Made by a program: the position numbers and the translations under genes. This document shows positions 33,699 through 43,523 of a stretch of 64,000 nucleotides of DNA, piece by piece. Origin of the DNA: Pythium myriotylum (lineage: Eukaryota > Oomycota > Peronosporomycetes > Pythiales > Pythiaceae). The notes under the pieces are model-generated. The model ran no database searches and was not told the origin of the DNA. It saw nothing but the letters and a program-made list of their open reading frames with translations. Each line of letters starts with the position of its first letter. The first letter of the stretch is position 1. The stretch spans positions 3,288,501 through 3,352,500 of the forward strand of contig JALJCQ010000030.1 of the NCBI GenBank assembly GCA_023091665.1, in the 5' to 3' direction.

Positions 33699-34520
33699 AT
33701 GGACGCCGCGGCGATCACTACACTGGAGGATGTCTTCTGCTTCCGAGCTGTCGGCGACGGGGCTGAACTTTTAGCGGATGGCAACATCCGCCCTCTTCCG
33801 ACTCGTCGACGGAGTTTCCCTCGCGGTCTCCAGCGACTGCATGATCGCCTTCGAGTGCTTGAGTTACGTCTCCAACTGGATGTGAACGAGTTGCGTCAGG
33901 AAGTGCAAAGTCTCATTCGCACAAAGTCGATTTTGCAGACTAGGCTTCGTTTGCGGAAGTCTCAGTGTCGAGCGAGTGTCATAGCGACAATGGACGAGTA
34001 CTTTCGAGTGTTTAGGCATGGTCTGGTCGACCGCCTAGGGCTTGAAGATGTAAGGGCGTCAACTTTGAGAGCTGAACACCGACACCGGTTCCTAGCGGCC
34101 GCGGTCGACTCCACAGTATCGAGAGACGTTGTAGTTTGCTGGGAGGCTCTCTCGTGCCGATTCGACGCACTGGTACTTACGCAAGTGAGCACCGAGTTTA
34201 TTGGTTCCGTGGATGCACCGGCAGCCATCTCGAAGGGCACTCTGGAGGTCACACGTCGAGGCGACTCGGTGTGGACGCTGCGAGGTTGCCGCGTCCTGTG
34301 CTGGTTCGACAGCGATGGGCGGATCACTCGTCATGATCTCGACGTCGACGGGATCACGATGCCTCCACGAGCGATGGAGAGTCGGTTGGACCAGCCATGG
34401 GTACTAAGCGCTGCCTGTACGAGAGGATCGACCTCGAGAGAGTGCGTAGTTCAGGACAATGCCCGCGTGGAATGTCAGCAATCTGTCGCCACGGAAGCTT
34501 GCTCAAGACGAAACTCGTGA
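33699..34520 (+). CDS. Leucine-zipper-type protein of the oomycete bZIP-like family
   Basis: 273 aa in one exon. Residues about 45-90 form a coiled coil (LHDRLRVLELRLQLDVNELR followed by EVQSLIRTKSIL), after which comes RLRKSQCRASVIATMDEYFRVFRHGL and a beta-rich C-terminal domain (LEVTRRGDSVWTLRGCRVLC, ITRHDLDVDGI). Oomycete genomes hold many proteins of this plan, often annotated as bZIP; here the stretch before the zipper is short and lacks the Asn/Arg DNA-binding pattern of a classical basic region. It may act as a dimer partner rather than a DNA-binding factor. The last 35 residues look non-conserved, so an unseen final splice is possible. Confidence 0.6.
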   Translation: MDAAAITTLEDVFCFRAVGDGAELLADGNIRPLPTRRRSFPRGLQRLHDRLRVLELRLQLDVNELRQEVQSLIRTKSILQTRLRLRKSQCRASVIATMDEYFRVFRHGLVDRLGLEDVRASTLRAEHRHRFLAAAVDSTVSRDVVVCWEALSCRFDALVLTQVSTEFIGSVDAPAAISKGTLEVTRRGDSVWTLRGCRVLCWFDSDGRITRHDLDVDGITMPPRAMESRLDQPWVLSAACTRGSTSRECVVQDNARVECQQSVATEACSRRNS

Positions 34521-35119
34521 TCGGCAGATCAAGACGGGAAACGAGACGGACAAGAGACGGCGCCGACCAGTACTTGAGCGTGCTGGAGAGTGAGGGACGC
34601 TTCTTCTGCTTGCACGTCCGGATCTCCTCGGATCTCAGTCGATTAGTAGCATTGTCTGCGCGAGACGATCGTCTCCCCCAGCCGTGAGTGAGGAACGAGG
34701 TGTCCCATTGCAACGACAGTCGACTGAGAGGATGAACTTTCATTTAGTGGAAGCCAAAATCCAGTGTGAGAGCCATACAAAGGACAAGGAACTTGTGTTA
34801 GTGGATGCCGCTTTCCCACGACGGCCATTTCTGACCTTCCCAGCTGGACAAGATCTCGTTGCACTTGACGTTTGTATGGGGCATGCAGCCATATCGCGCC
34901 TCCATGTACTAATCAATATGTCCATCCACTCTCACCAAAGGTCATGAAGATGGCACCCACACAACCGGCTCGACCGCCAGACACCGTATGCCATTCAATC
35001 ATGTTCGTAAAGGAGTGGAGTGACCCTTTCGTTCTTTGGATGCCTTCTTTCGTGAAGCCTTCGATAAGGGCCACTCAGTTTGCGATTTCCCACCTTCCAC
35101 GCCAACCCTTCTCCTCGCC
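34521..35119. other. Intergenic region upstream of LPMO gene 1
   Basis: 599 bp, no supported gene. It includes the element at 34861-34900 that is shared with two other LPMO promoters. Confidence 0.4.
34861..34900 (+). promoter_or_regulatory. Shared LPMO upstream element, copy 1
   Basis: Contains ACTTGACGTTTGTATG followed by GCAGCCATATCGC. The same two blocks with the same spacing occur upstream of LPMO genes 3 and 4. It ends 220 bp before the ATG. Confidence 0.45.
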
Positions 35120-36004
35120 ATGCAGTTCCTGAGCCTCGCACTTCTCGTGCTGTCCACTGTCGGCTCGGCTGACGCGCACTCCTACCTGACATTGCCCAAG
35201 TCGCGCTACAACCTCACCATCTCGGACCAAAACAACACGGTCGGCTGTCCTCTACCCAAGGGCGAATACGCCAACGTCAAGCCCTTCGAAGACGTTGCGT
35301 CCTACAAAGCCGGCGAGAAGATTGATGTGCGGTACTGGCGGAACAACCATTTCGGTGGCTTCATTCGTTGGTCCATCGTGCCGCGCGGGAAGGAACATGA
35401 GACCAAGGAGAACTTTGACAAGAACGTCTTCCACTACTCGTGCCGTGAGTCCGGACCCACGTGTCTGCCGATGGGCGACAACACCATGTACGCCGGTGAC
35501 AACACGACCGAGTTCACAGTCAGCTGCGGTGGCACGATCACGCTGCCCGACTGGCTGCCCGCCGGCGACTACACGCTGCAGTGGATGTGGTTCGGCGTCG
35601 GCTCGAGTTACGGCAACCATAACTGGGAAGAGAAACCGTTGAAGTCGTGCTCCAACATCAAACTCACGACATCCGGTACCAAGAGCAAGGCGCCAACCTG
35701 TCCGACTTTCACAGGCGGCGACCGCGTGACTGAGCTCGAGAAGAAGGGCAACGACCAGTGCTTTTACTTCCACAGTACCGAAGTCCCGAGCAACCGCGCT
35801 GAGCCGTACAAAGGCACAGACCCCAAGGCGGTGACAGACTACCACTTTGGCATCCCCGCTGATATCCAGAAGTGCTCAGCAGGCAGCAGTGGAGCTGGTG
35901 GCGAGAGTGACAGCGACGGAAGCGGCGCGCCAGCGTCGCCGAGTCCCGCAGGAACGACTGCGGCGCCGTCGTCGGCCACAAAATGCAAGCGTCGCTCCGT
36001 TTAG
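35120..36004 (+). CDS. AA17-type lytic polysaccharide monooxygenase 1
   Basis: 294 aa. A 19-residue signal peptide (MQFLSLALLVLSTVGSADA) is followed directly by histidine: the mature chain starts HSYLTLP, giving the His1 of an LPMO copper brace. A second conserved histidine lies in RYWRNNHFGGFIRWS (about residue 77). Paired cysteines (CRESGPTC, SCGGTITLPDWLPAGDY) and the C-terminal FGIPADIQKC are common to all four copies here. AA17 enzymes were described from oomycetes as copper enzymes that cut pectic homogalacturonan and help plant infection. A Ser/Gly/Pro-rich tail ends in a basic patch (KCKRRSV), which may be processed or bind the wall. Confidence 0.88.
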   Translation: MQFLSLALLVLSTVGSADAHSYLTLPKSRYNLTISDQNNTVGCPLPKGEYANVKPFEDVASYKAGEKIDVRYWRNNHFGGFIRWSIVPRGKEHETKENFDKNVFHYSCRESGPTCLPMGDNTMYAGDNTTEFTVSCGGTITLPDWLPAGDYTLQWMWFGVGSSYGNHNWEEKPLKSCSNIKLTTSGTKSKAPTCPTFTGGDRVTELEKKGNDQCFYFHSTEVPSNRAEPYKGTDPKAVTDYHFGIPADIQKCSAGSSGAGGESDSDGSGAPASPSPAGTTAAPSSATKCKRRSV

Positions 36005-36708
36005 ATGAGACCTGGTTCCATGCTTGGTTTCTCTGGATTGATAAGGTGTCTAGTTTCCATAGTTAATTCAAGAGAAGCGAATCGTTGTATTTGTTCAAGC
36101 CGTAGCCGGACAGCGGCGTAGTTTATGACCTTGGGAAGGAACCGTTATCCGGAAGGCGGCACGGGCCATAATCGACCGAACTTGGCGGGCACGGGACATG
36201 AGAACCAGTGGTGGAGTGGACTTCGAGCATGCTGTACATGTTTATCGCTGTCTCCGACCATGCGAGCAGTGATAAACATGAATTCAGAAACTGGACATCG
36301 CACTGCACAACGATTTGTTGCGTCTTGACTACGTTACACGGAGTCCAAACTAAGTAGGTAGTGGATTACTCGTCGCTCCACTGAGAGTGCGCTGTTCGAG
36401 AGCCATGCCCACTGGGATAACGTCGAGTTGATCGGTTACAGAAGTGAGCAATTCAGTTGACGTAGCTGAGGACCACTCTCGGTCACCGAGTGAAGATCGT
36501 GAAGGACAAAGTGAAGGTCCTTCGAGTATTCGTACATTGAATGAACCTGCCAAGGAATAAACATTTGCCTTCCGATTATGGCAGCGACAGTTCTGTTAAA
36601 ACAAATCGACTGCACTGCCGTGATCTCTTGTGGCCTCCCACAAGTCCTCTCAACTACTCACAACTGAAGATACCACAGGAAAACGAACACTAACTACACC
36701 AACTGACT
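36005..36708. other. Intergenic region between LPMO 1 and the ALDH gene
   Basis: 704 bp with no supported gene. It holds an imperfect inverted repeat: CATGTTTATCGCTG at 36237-36250 and CAGTGATAAACATG at 36267-36280 (one mismatch, 16-base loop). Confidence 0.4.
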
Positions 36709-38276
36709 ATGTACGGCTCGCTCAAGGACTCGTCGGCACTGTCCAGCGCCTTTCCAGACGTGACCAAGCAAGATACGGCACGCGATGTACGCGAGCTACG
36801 CGCCACGTTCAAGTCGGGGCTCACGCTCGATCTCGCCCAACGCAAGAAGGTGCTGAACCAGATCAAGACGCTGCTCATCGAAGGCGAGGAGCTGATCAAC
36901 CAAGCGATGTGGAAGGACCTCCACAGGAACAAGATCGAGTCGTATCTGTGCGATACTGCTGGCACTCTACTTGAGCTCCAGGAGCACTTGGACTACCTCG
37001 AGGACTGGGCCAAACCGCAGAAGGTCAGCACCAACCGCGGCAACTTCCCGGCCAATTCGTACATCCTCAAGGACCCGCTCGGCGTGGTCTGCATCATTGG
37101 CACATGGAACTATCCGATCAATTTGCTCTTCATGCCAATGATGTCGGCAGTCGCGGCCGGCAACTGCGTTCTCGCGCGCCTCCCGGGCGACGACACGACG
37201 CGCTACCTCAACAACGTGCTGATTTCGCTGATCGACAAGTACATCGACAGCGAGTGGTCCGCTATGTGTATGGCGGCGTCGAGGAAACCAAGGCGATGCT
37301 GCGTGAGCGCTTTGATCTAATCTTCGCCACTGGCGGCTGCTTCCTGGGCAAGATCGTCGCGCGTGCAGCGGCCGAGAACCTTACGCCGACCATCCTCGAG
37401 CTCGGCGGCAAGAGCCCGGTGATCGTCGACAACACGGCCGATATCGACCTCGCGGCGCGCCGTATCGCTTGGGGCGCGTTCCTCAATGCAGGCCAAACCT
37501 GTGTGCGCCCCGACTATGTGCTTGTCGACGAGCGTGTTGGCGACAAGCTTGTTGCGGCGTTCCAGAAGTACAGTGTCCAGTTCTTCGGCGAGAACGCGAA
37601 GAACAGCGACAGCTTCTGTCGTGTGATCAACGAACGAAACTTCGCTCGCGTCAAGGCGATGCTGGATGCGGACAAGCCGAGCATCACGTTCGGTGGCGCC
37701 ACCGACGTCAAGGAGAACTACATCGAGCCGACGCTATGCAACTTCAAGAGAGACTTCAAAGCGTTCGAGATGAGTGCTGTCATGTCCAGCGAACTGTTTG
37801 CGCCGGTCTTGCCGATCTACTACTACGCGGCTGGCGACTTTCAGTGGGCCATCGACTATGTCAACAACCACGAGAAGCCGCTCGCAGCCTATCTCTTTAC
37901 GACCGACTCGAAAAACAAGACCACGATGGAGACCAAGACGACGTCGGGTAGTTTGATGTTCAACGACGTCCTGATGCATCTAGCCAACTCCCAGCTCCCG
38001 TTCGGCGGCGTCGGCAACTCGGGCCACGGAGCCTACCACGGCAAGGCAGGCTTCGACGCGTTCTCCCACACAAAGTCAGTCATGTACAAGTACAACTACC
38101 TCGATGCCGCGGAGCGTTACGCTCCGTACTCAGCCCGCAACGAAAAGATCCTGCGCTTCGCTCTGCACCCGTACACGCGCAAACACATCCGCACCATCAA
38201 GTTCATTTTCTACACGGTGACGCTCGCTGCGATCGCGTTCGGGGTCGCCAAAGTTGTTGTCAAGCATTCAACGTAG
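36709..38276 (+). CDS. ALDH3-family (fatty) aldehyde dehydrogenase with one frameshift
   Basis: Two frames together cover a full ALDH3-type enzyme of about 520 residues. The first runs from ATG 36709 through the Rossmann entry IIGTWNYPINLL to SEW; the second picks up at 37257 with VRYVYGGVEETKAMLRERFD and runs to the stop at 38276. One base is missing between 37254 and 37257; there is no room for an intron. The catalytic parts are intact in the second frame: LELGGKSP (general base Glu) and NAGQTCVRPDY (nucleophile Cys). A C-terminal hydrophobic stretch (FIFYTVTLAAIAFGVAKVVV) matches the membrane anchor of fatty aldehyde dehydrogenases. Everything but the slip is well kept, so a recent pseudogene or a sequencing error are both possible. 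Confidence 0.75.
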
Positions 38277-38817
38277 ACTCCAACCACCGAGTCGCGAAGT
38301 GAGGACTGTTTAGCAGCTTAGCAACACGTGTCCCACTTTTGTAAGGCCCTTCTGTAGCTTGGGTCTGTTCCGTGAGTTGAAGAACAGAGACCTTGGCCCC
38401 GTTTGAGGTGGCAATCACCCATCGTCTCCCATCATTTACGCTGGTATTGTCTTCATCCAGTCGAAACACTCAGAGTATCGTAGTGACTGCGCTGGCCAGC
38501 TGGAAGTCGTCGGCTCCGGCTGGTTCTGGTCATCCACGCGACCAGTTCGAGTGTTGCGTCTTGGATGACTAGCGTTGTCAGCGTGTTCATTCAAGTTCCG
38601 TGGCTGCTGATGCGGACGGCCGTGGCGTTGTCTACGCCCAAGTGCTTGAGGATGCACATCCTCTCTGCATCGCGACCGTCCTCAAATGCATCTGTTGCCT
38701 TGGTAGGTCTCAGATGTCGACAGGTCGCGAATGCCAAATGGATACTGTACCTCCTCATCCATCACTGCCCAGCACGAGTTCTTCATTGCCCAACTTCCTT
38801 CCGAGACTCCACACACC
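38277..38817. other. Intergenic region upstream of LPMO gene 2
   Basis: 541 bp, no supported gene. The element shared by the other three LPMO promoters is not found here by eye. Confidence 0.4.
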
Positions 38818-39720
38818 ATGCCGACGCTTCTCTCTCTGCTCACGACGGCCTTAGCCTTGTCGAGTCTTCAACTCTCGAGCGTGCAGGGCCATGGGTACCT
38901 CACTCAGCCCGTGGGTCGTGTGCAGGCCATTTGGGGCGACACCAAGGGCAACCAGAACTGCCGCGTCCACACCAAGGGAAATGTGACCGAGTTCAAGGCG
39001 GGCGAAGTCATTCAGGTGCGCCACACGCGCAACAACCACATCGGCGGCTTCATCCGGTACTCGATCTCGCCCTTCGGCAACGAGACCACCGCCGACTTTG
39101 ACAACAACGCCTTCTACTACACATGTCGCGAGGCTGGTGACGAGTGTCGCCCGAAGAACGGCAACGCCACGCGGTACGCTGGCGACGCCGCCCACGCCTA
39201 CGTCGTGCTGTGCGGAGACACGATCAAGCTGCCCGACTGGCTGCCGGCGGGCGACTACGTGCTCCAGTGGACGTGGTTTGGCGTCGGCTCAAGCTACGGA
39301 AAGCTGGGCATGTCCGAGCCGCAGTTCCGTTCCTGTGCTGACATTCGACTGACCACGAGCGGCACGAAGAGCAAGCCCGCGTGCCCAACGTTCGTCGGCG
39401 GAGACCGCGTGACCAAACAGGAGAACAAGGGCGACGATGTCTGTCTCTACTTCCACACGAACGACATCGCGAACGCGATCTTTGAGACCGATGACTATGA
39501 AAAAGAGTACGAATTCGGCGTGCCAGCGCCCGTAGCCAAATGCCTCGCTGAGAAGGGCAGCGCTGGCAAAGACGACACCGCGAATGAAGCCGACGACGAG
39601 ACTACGCCAAGTGCCAGCGGATCCCCGGCCCCGACAGCCACTCCAGTGAGCAGTACGCCCACACCGACCGAGGCACCGACGCCCGCGACGACCCCAACGT
39701 CAAAGTGTAAAGCAGTTTGA
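38818..39720 (+). CDS. AA17-type lytic polysaccharide monooxygenase 2 (divergent)
   Basis: 300 aa. The signal peptide of 24 residues ends at QG and the mature protein begins HGYLTQP, so the N-terminal copper histidine is kept. The second histidine is in RNNHIGGFIRYSI. It differs clearly from copies 1, 3 and 4: the loop after the first strand is replaced (VQAIWGDTKGNQNCRVHTKG), RYWRNNH reads RHTRNNH, and IRWSIVP reads IRYSISP. The core DKxPDW-type block is kept as KLPDWLPAGDYVLQW. The tail is Thr/Pro-rich (PTPTEAPTPATTPTSK). A different substrate range is plausible but is inference. Confidence 0.85.
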   Translation: MPTLLSLLTTALALSSLQLSSVQGHGYLTQPVGRVQAIWGDTKGNQNCRVHTKGNVTEFKAGEVIQVRHTRNNHIGGFIRYSISPFGNETTADFDNNAFYYTCREAGDECRPKNGNATRYAGDAAHAYVVLCGDTIKLPDWLPAGDYVLQWTWFGVGSSYGKLGMSEPQFRSCADIRLTTSGTKSKPACPTFVGGDRVTKQENKGDDVCLYFHTNDIANAIFETDDYEKEYEFGVPAPVAKCLAEKGSAGKDDTANEADDETTPSASGSPAPTATPVSSTPTPTEAPTPATTPTSKCKAV

Positions 39721-39956
39721 GACTATTCGGTAGTTGCCAATGACAAGTGTGCGTTCTTCGTCCATACGCCAGTGCTATCTACGTTCATGCCGTTGTACAG
39801 GACAACGGAGCGGTACTATATATCACATCATCGCTGTCTCTAAGGGTGTCTAGGAGTCCACTCGATGCGAAGGAAGAGTGGACGGTAGAGCGGGCGAAGA
39901 ACTTGAATCATTGCCGTCATTTTGGTGACTAAACTACAGTAGTTGGTGTCAGCTAC

Positions 39957-40381
39957 ATGGTGATGATGATAATGTGAAGTATATCGAGCTGCTTCTTGTG
40001 AGCTTCAATACCATATTGGCCGCCTGTGAGCAATCTAAGAATCTTCCAGTTGGCGGCGGAGTCGCCGGTCGCGCCAGTGGGCGATGTCGCCTGAAAAAAG
40101 CGCTGGCAGGTGAGCAAGTTCAATGATGCAATGAGCAATGATGTGCTATAGTACTGGCCGTGTCGTCAGGTATGCATCAGGAGAGGAGCGATCTGTGCAG
40201 CATCCAGCAATGGTGGGTTCCACGTCAGCACATGGCTTGAAGCACAAGATCTGAAGTTGCAGTTGTGGATTCACACACGGACGAATGATGAGTCGCCACC
40301 AATAAAGTTATTAGATACGCCGTTGATAACGAAGACACTGAACTTCTCTGCGGCCTGGGGAGCGAAGAACGACAGCATCTT
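39957..40381 (-). pseudogene. Possible remnant of an unidentified gene
   Basis: Two minus-strand pieces look protein-like but are not joined: MLSFFAPQAAEKFSVFVING (from ATG near 40379, ending at a TGA about 35 codons on) and ATSPTGATGDSAANWKIL... (about 40092-39957). Base composition at third positions is G/C-rich like real exons. I could not find a splice that unites them and do not recognise the product. Confidence 0.25.
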
Positions 40382-40396
40382 GTGCCGCGACAAAGC

Positions 40397-40481
40397 GACA
40401 GCCACTGCATTCATATGGAGGTTTATCATATGAATGATTCACGACCCGTTACCATCTTGCCATATGAATGTAGTGGCTGTC
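40397..40481. repeat. Inverted repeat, 22-bp arms
   Basis: Arm 1 at 40397-40418 (GACAGCCACTGCATTCATATGG) pairs with arm 2 at 40460-40481 with a single mismatch; the loop is 41 bases and itself contains TCATATGAATGA. It could be a short transposon-like remnant or a hairpin RNA. Confidence 0.7.
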
Positions 40482-41438
40482 ACTTTTCAAGATCTGCTGA
40501 ACGACATACAACGCCAACCACTAGGCATCTCTGTGGGTAAAGGCTTCATTCACATGATCGCGCGGCGGCACGTCGAAGTGGCTTGTGCCGATTGGCTTTC
40601 GCCAATTTACTAGGTGAACTCACGGCGACTATGGATCTCTCACACACATGGGTATCCGAAACGCCATCCATCATCTGATCGAGCCAGAGCAGGGAGCACT
40701 ACCGATGAGTATGACAGCTCCGGTATTGGACAAATCATTACTCTTTTGCGTGGTGGAAAAGTTCTCCACCCACGAGCGATGTCGTGTGCTCTATCCGATA
40801 GTGCCGAAACCAAACCGACTGAACTGACTCTAGCCATGAGCACGCTTGCCTGTCAGTCTTTGAAGCTTTTACGCGATTGAGATCAATGGGGCTTATCAGG
40901 GTCATTCAACAGTGCCGACTGCGACCATCAAAACGACACTACTACTTTTACCGAGGAAAATGTGACAGGATCAAGAAAAAACCATCAAGCTTATCTGCTC
41001 GTTCCTGCAGGAAGACTCCATGCTCGTTTTGGAAGCCGTCGTCGTAATGCACTTCTCCGCATCAAACGCAGTAAACAAAACGACAGCCTCATCTTGGACA
41101 GTCATTGTCGTGTGTACTATCCGTCCGTAAGAGCCTGTCGCATGAGCTGAACGTGGACAAGCGATGACGTTGAGCCCAACTTGCCATTCAACTGCGAGGC
41201 TACAGCACCCTGATCTCTTGGAGCGAACGGACGGCAGCGTGGATGAGGAGCCGAAAGTCTCGATCAGGGCGACAACGGATTCGTCCGTCAGGACAACTCC
41301 GTTCACCCGAACCGGAGGGACATCCTTCGCCTCCAGACTGGACCAGTTCCGATCTGCGCAGTGCACAGTTCCGGACTTTTGATGGACGCCCGTTTCCCGC
41401 CACGCTGGTCTGGACATCTTCCTGCGAGACCCATCCTG

Positions 41439-41480
41439 TTGACTTGGCATTTGTATGCACGTCGAGTGTAGCCATCTTGC
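41439..41480 (+). promoter_or_regulatory. Shared LPMO upstream element, copy 2
   Basis: Reads TTGACTTGGCATTTGTATGC, then GTGTAGCCATCTTGC after a short spacer. It matches 43180-43220 almost base for base in both blocks. It ends 253 bp before the ATG of LPMO 3. Confidence 0.5.
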
Positions 41481-41732
41481 AATCTGACCAGGATGGAAGA
41501 CGCTCAACACCAACTAGACGAATCGCCGAGCCAGCTGAACCAAAAGTCAGCCTCTCTACCAACACCAGCCGTACGTTGCGATCACAGCCATCGTTCATTC
41601 AACGCCAGGAGCCGATTCCGCTCACGTAAAGGCGTTGATATCGAGCTAGCGATGAGATCCTGGGATCCGTTAAGCTTCGTCTCGGCCACTCTTCAAATCG
41701 CCCGAGCGCACTCACTCGAGTCTCCTTCTTCG

Positions 41733-42692
41733 ATGAAGTTTGTCGGTCTCACGCTGCTCGCGTTCTCCACGCTGCAGGCCGTCGCCGCGCACTCGTTCCT
41801 CGTGCAGCCACTCGCGCGCTACAATCTCACACTGCCCGACGTCGAGAACCGCTTCGGCTGTCCGCTGCCCAACGCTCAGTACGCGTCGACCAAGCCCAAC
41901 GAGCGAGCCGTGTCCTACAAGGCTGGCGAGAAGATCGACGTGCGGTACTGGCGCAACAACCACATCGGTGGCTTCATCCGCTGGTCCATCGTGCCGACTG
42001 GGAAAGACCAAGAGACCAAGGAGAACTTTGACAAGAACGCCTTCTTCTACACGTGCCGAGAGTCCGGTGCGTCGTGTCTGCCCAAGGGCACCAACACGCC
42101 GTTCGCGGGCGACAACGCCGCCGAGTTCAGCGTGAGCTGCGGCGACACGATCACGCTGCCCGACTGGCTGCCCGCTGGAGATTACACGCTCCAGTGGATG
42201 TGGTTCTCGGTCGGCTCGAGCAGTGGGAACCTCGGCTGGGCCGAGATGCAGTTCAAGTCGTGCGCCAATATCAAGCTGACGACGTCGGGGACGAAGGGCA
42301 AGGCGCCGACGTGTCCGACGTTCGTCGGCGGCGACCGTGTGACCAAGCTGCAGAACAAAGGCAGCAACCAGTGCTTCTACTTCCAGAGCACGGCGATCGA
42401 GACCAAGGAGCAGTACAAGGGCGACAATAACAACGCTCAGGCGCTGTACAAGTTCGGAATCCCCGCGGATGTCGAGAAGTGCACTGGCGGCAGCGCAGGA
42501 GTCAGCGACGACAGCGACAAGACCAGTGGGAGCACGAATTGGAATAGTGGCAGTAGCACGACGCCGTCGAGTCCAGCGTCAGCCCCGACGCCGACGACCA
42601 AAGCGCCATCGCCTGGTCCCGCCTCTGCACCGGCACCCACCACGACGACGCCGACGCCCAACAAGAAGTGCGTGCGTCGTCGTCGCAGCTAG
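41733..42692 (+). CDS. AA17-type lytic polysaccharide monooxygenase 3
   Basis: 319 aa. The signal peptide of 19 residues (ending AVAA) precedes the mature HSFLVQPLARYN; the second histidine is in RYWRNNHIGGFIRWS. It is closest to copies 1 and 4: it shares the GCPLPNAQYA element with copy 1 and AIETKEQYKGDN with copy 4. After the last cysteine (VEKC) there is a 90-residue Ser/Thr/Pro/Ala linker ending in KKCVRRRRS, a basic end also seen in the other copies. Expected to be secreted and copper-dependent, cutting pectin-type polymers as described for oomycete AA17. The start is the ATG at the signal peptide, although the frame is open for 80 more codons upstream. Confidence 0.9.
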   Translation: MKFVGLTLLAFSTLQAVAAHSFLVQPLARYNLTLPDVENRFGCPLPNAQYASTKPNERAVSYKAGEKIDVRYWRNNHIGGFIRWSIVPTGKDQETKENFDKNAFFYTCRESGASCLPKGTNTPFAGDNAAEFSVSCGDTITLPDWLPAGDYTLQWMWFSVGSSSGNLGWAEMQFKSCANIKLTTSGTKGKAPTCPTFVGGDRVTKLQNKGSNQCFYFQSTAIETKEQYKGDNNNAQALYKFGIPADVEKCTGGSAGVSDDSDKTSGSTNWNSGSSTTPSSPASAPTPTTKAPSPGPASAPAPTTTTPTPNKKCVRRRRS

Positions 42693-43523
42693 CGAGTGAA
42701 GATGCCTGGGTAGAGAGAGAGATGGTGGGTCGAGCGCTGAATTATAACTGGGTTAGAATGTCGTTTTTTTATCTGGATTAGTTGTTGTGTAAAGTTGCGA
42801 GTTTATTTTTTTTTCCTTCCCTCCTTCAACCCGACGACGCGGAGAGTTCAGATGTCGTTCACGCATCGTCAGGTGTCCTCCCCAGCTGTCGCGAGAGAAA
42901 AGATTTCTTCCTGACGAACCTGCGCGGCTTGCCGTAAACTTATATTTTTCGTTTTGGCTGGTGGTTTTCTCTTTCTCCTATATTCCCTTTGCGGAACGAG
43001 TGAGAACACCGCCGACCACAACCAAAAATATCAGTTTTCTTTCTCTCTCTCTTTTCTTTTGCGAGATACCAGAACGTCTGATCCTGCGATCGATCGGCTC
43101 GCTCGACTGATTCGTTGAAGACATCAAATGCCACACGGGACTCGTCATCGCCAGCTGGCCCCTTCCCTCCCAGATCTCAGTTGACTTGAAGTTTGTATGC
43201 TCGGAATGTAGCCATCTGGCTAGCCGGAGACGTCAACGCGGCAAAGCGTCCCGAGTGAACGACGGCAACTCTGGGTTCACTCGATGCCATCTGTTCGACC
43301 ACCTGCTTCTTCGCCGACAGCCGTCGTAGCTGCTCAAAGGGTCCCTCAGTTGTCACGAGTTGTCTCGCAACTGGCAAGAGAGAAGAAGCAGCGGTAGAGG
43401 CGGTGGAGCGGGAAGATGGAGCCTGTTCCCGACAGCCACCACTGGTGATGATCGCTGATGAGAGAGAGAGCGAGCCTCACACCCGAATCTTCCGCCGTCC
43501 GCTCACTCGCACCCCTCCCCATC
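42693..43523. other. Intergenic region between LPMO 3 and LPMO 4
   Basis: 831 bp, no supported gene. T-rich runs lie just after the LPMO 3 stop. The shared element is at 43180-43220, and a GAGAGA run precedes the LPMO 4 ATG. Confidence 0.4.
43180..43220 (+). promoter_or_regulatory. Shared LPMO upstream element, copy 3
   Basis: Reads GTTGACTTGAAGTTTGTATG, then AATGTAGCCATCTGGC. Ends 304 bp before the ATG of LPMO 4. Confidence 0.5.

Larger units (their letters stand above)
39721..41732. other. Two-kilobase gap upstream of LPMO gene 3
   Basis: The longest gene-poor stretch of the window. It contains possible coding remnants (39957-40381, minus), a large inverted repeat (40397-40481) and the LPMO upstream element (41439-41480). 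The long plus-strand frame that enters LPMO 3 from 41493 has no ATG-supported extension with coding character. Confidence 0.45.

Noticed and set aside
41493..41732. 80-codon in-frame extension upstream of LPMO 3
   Set aside because: It would bury the signal peptide and the N-terminal copper histidine; the sequence has no coding character.
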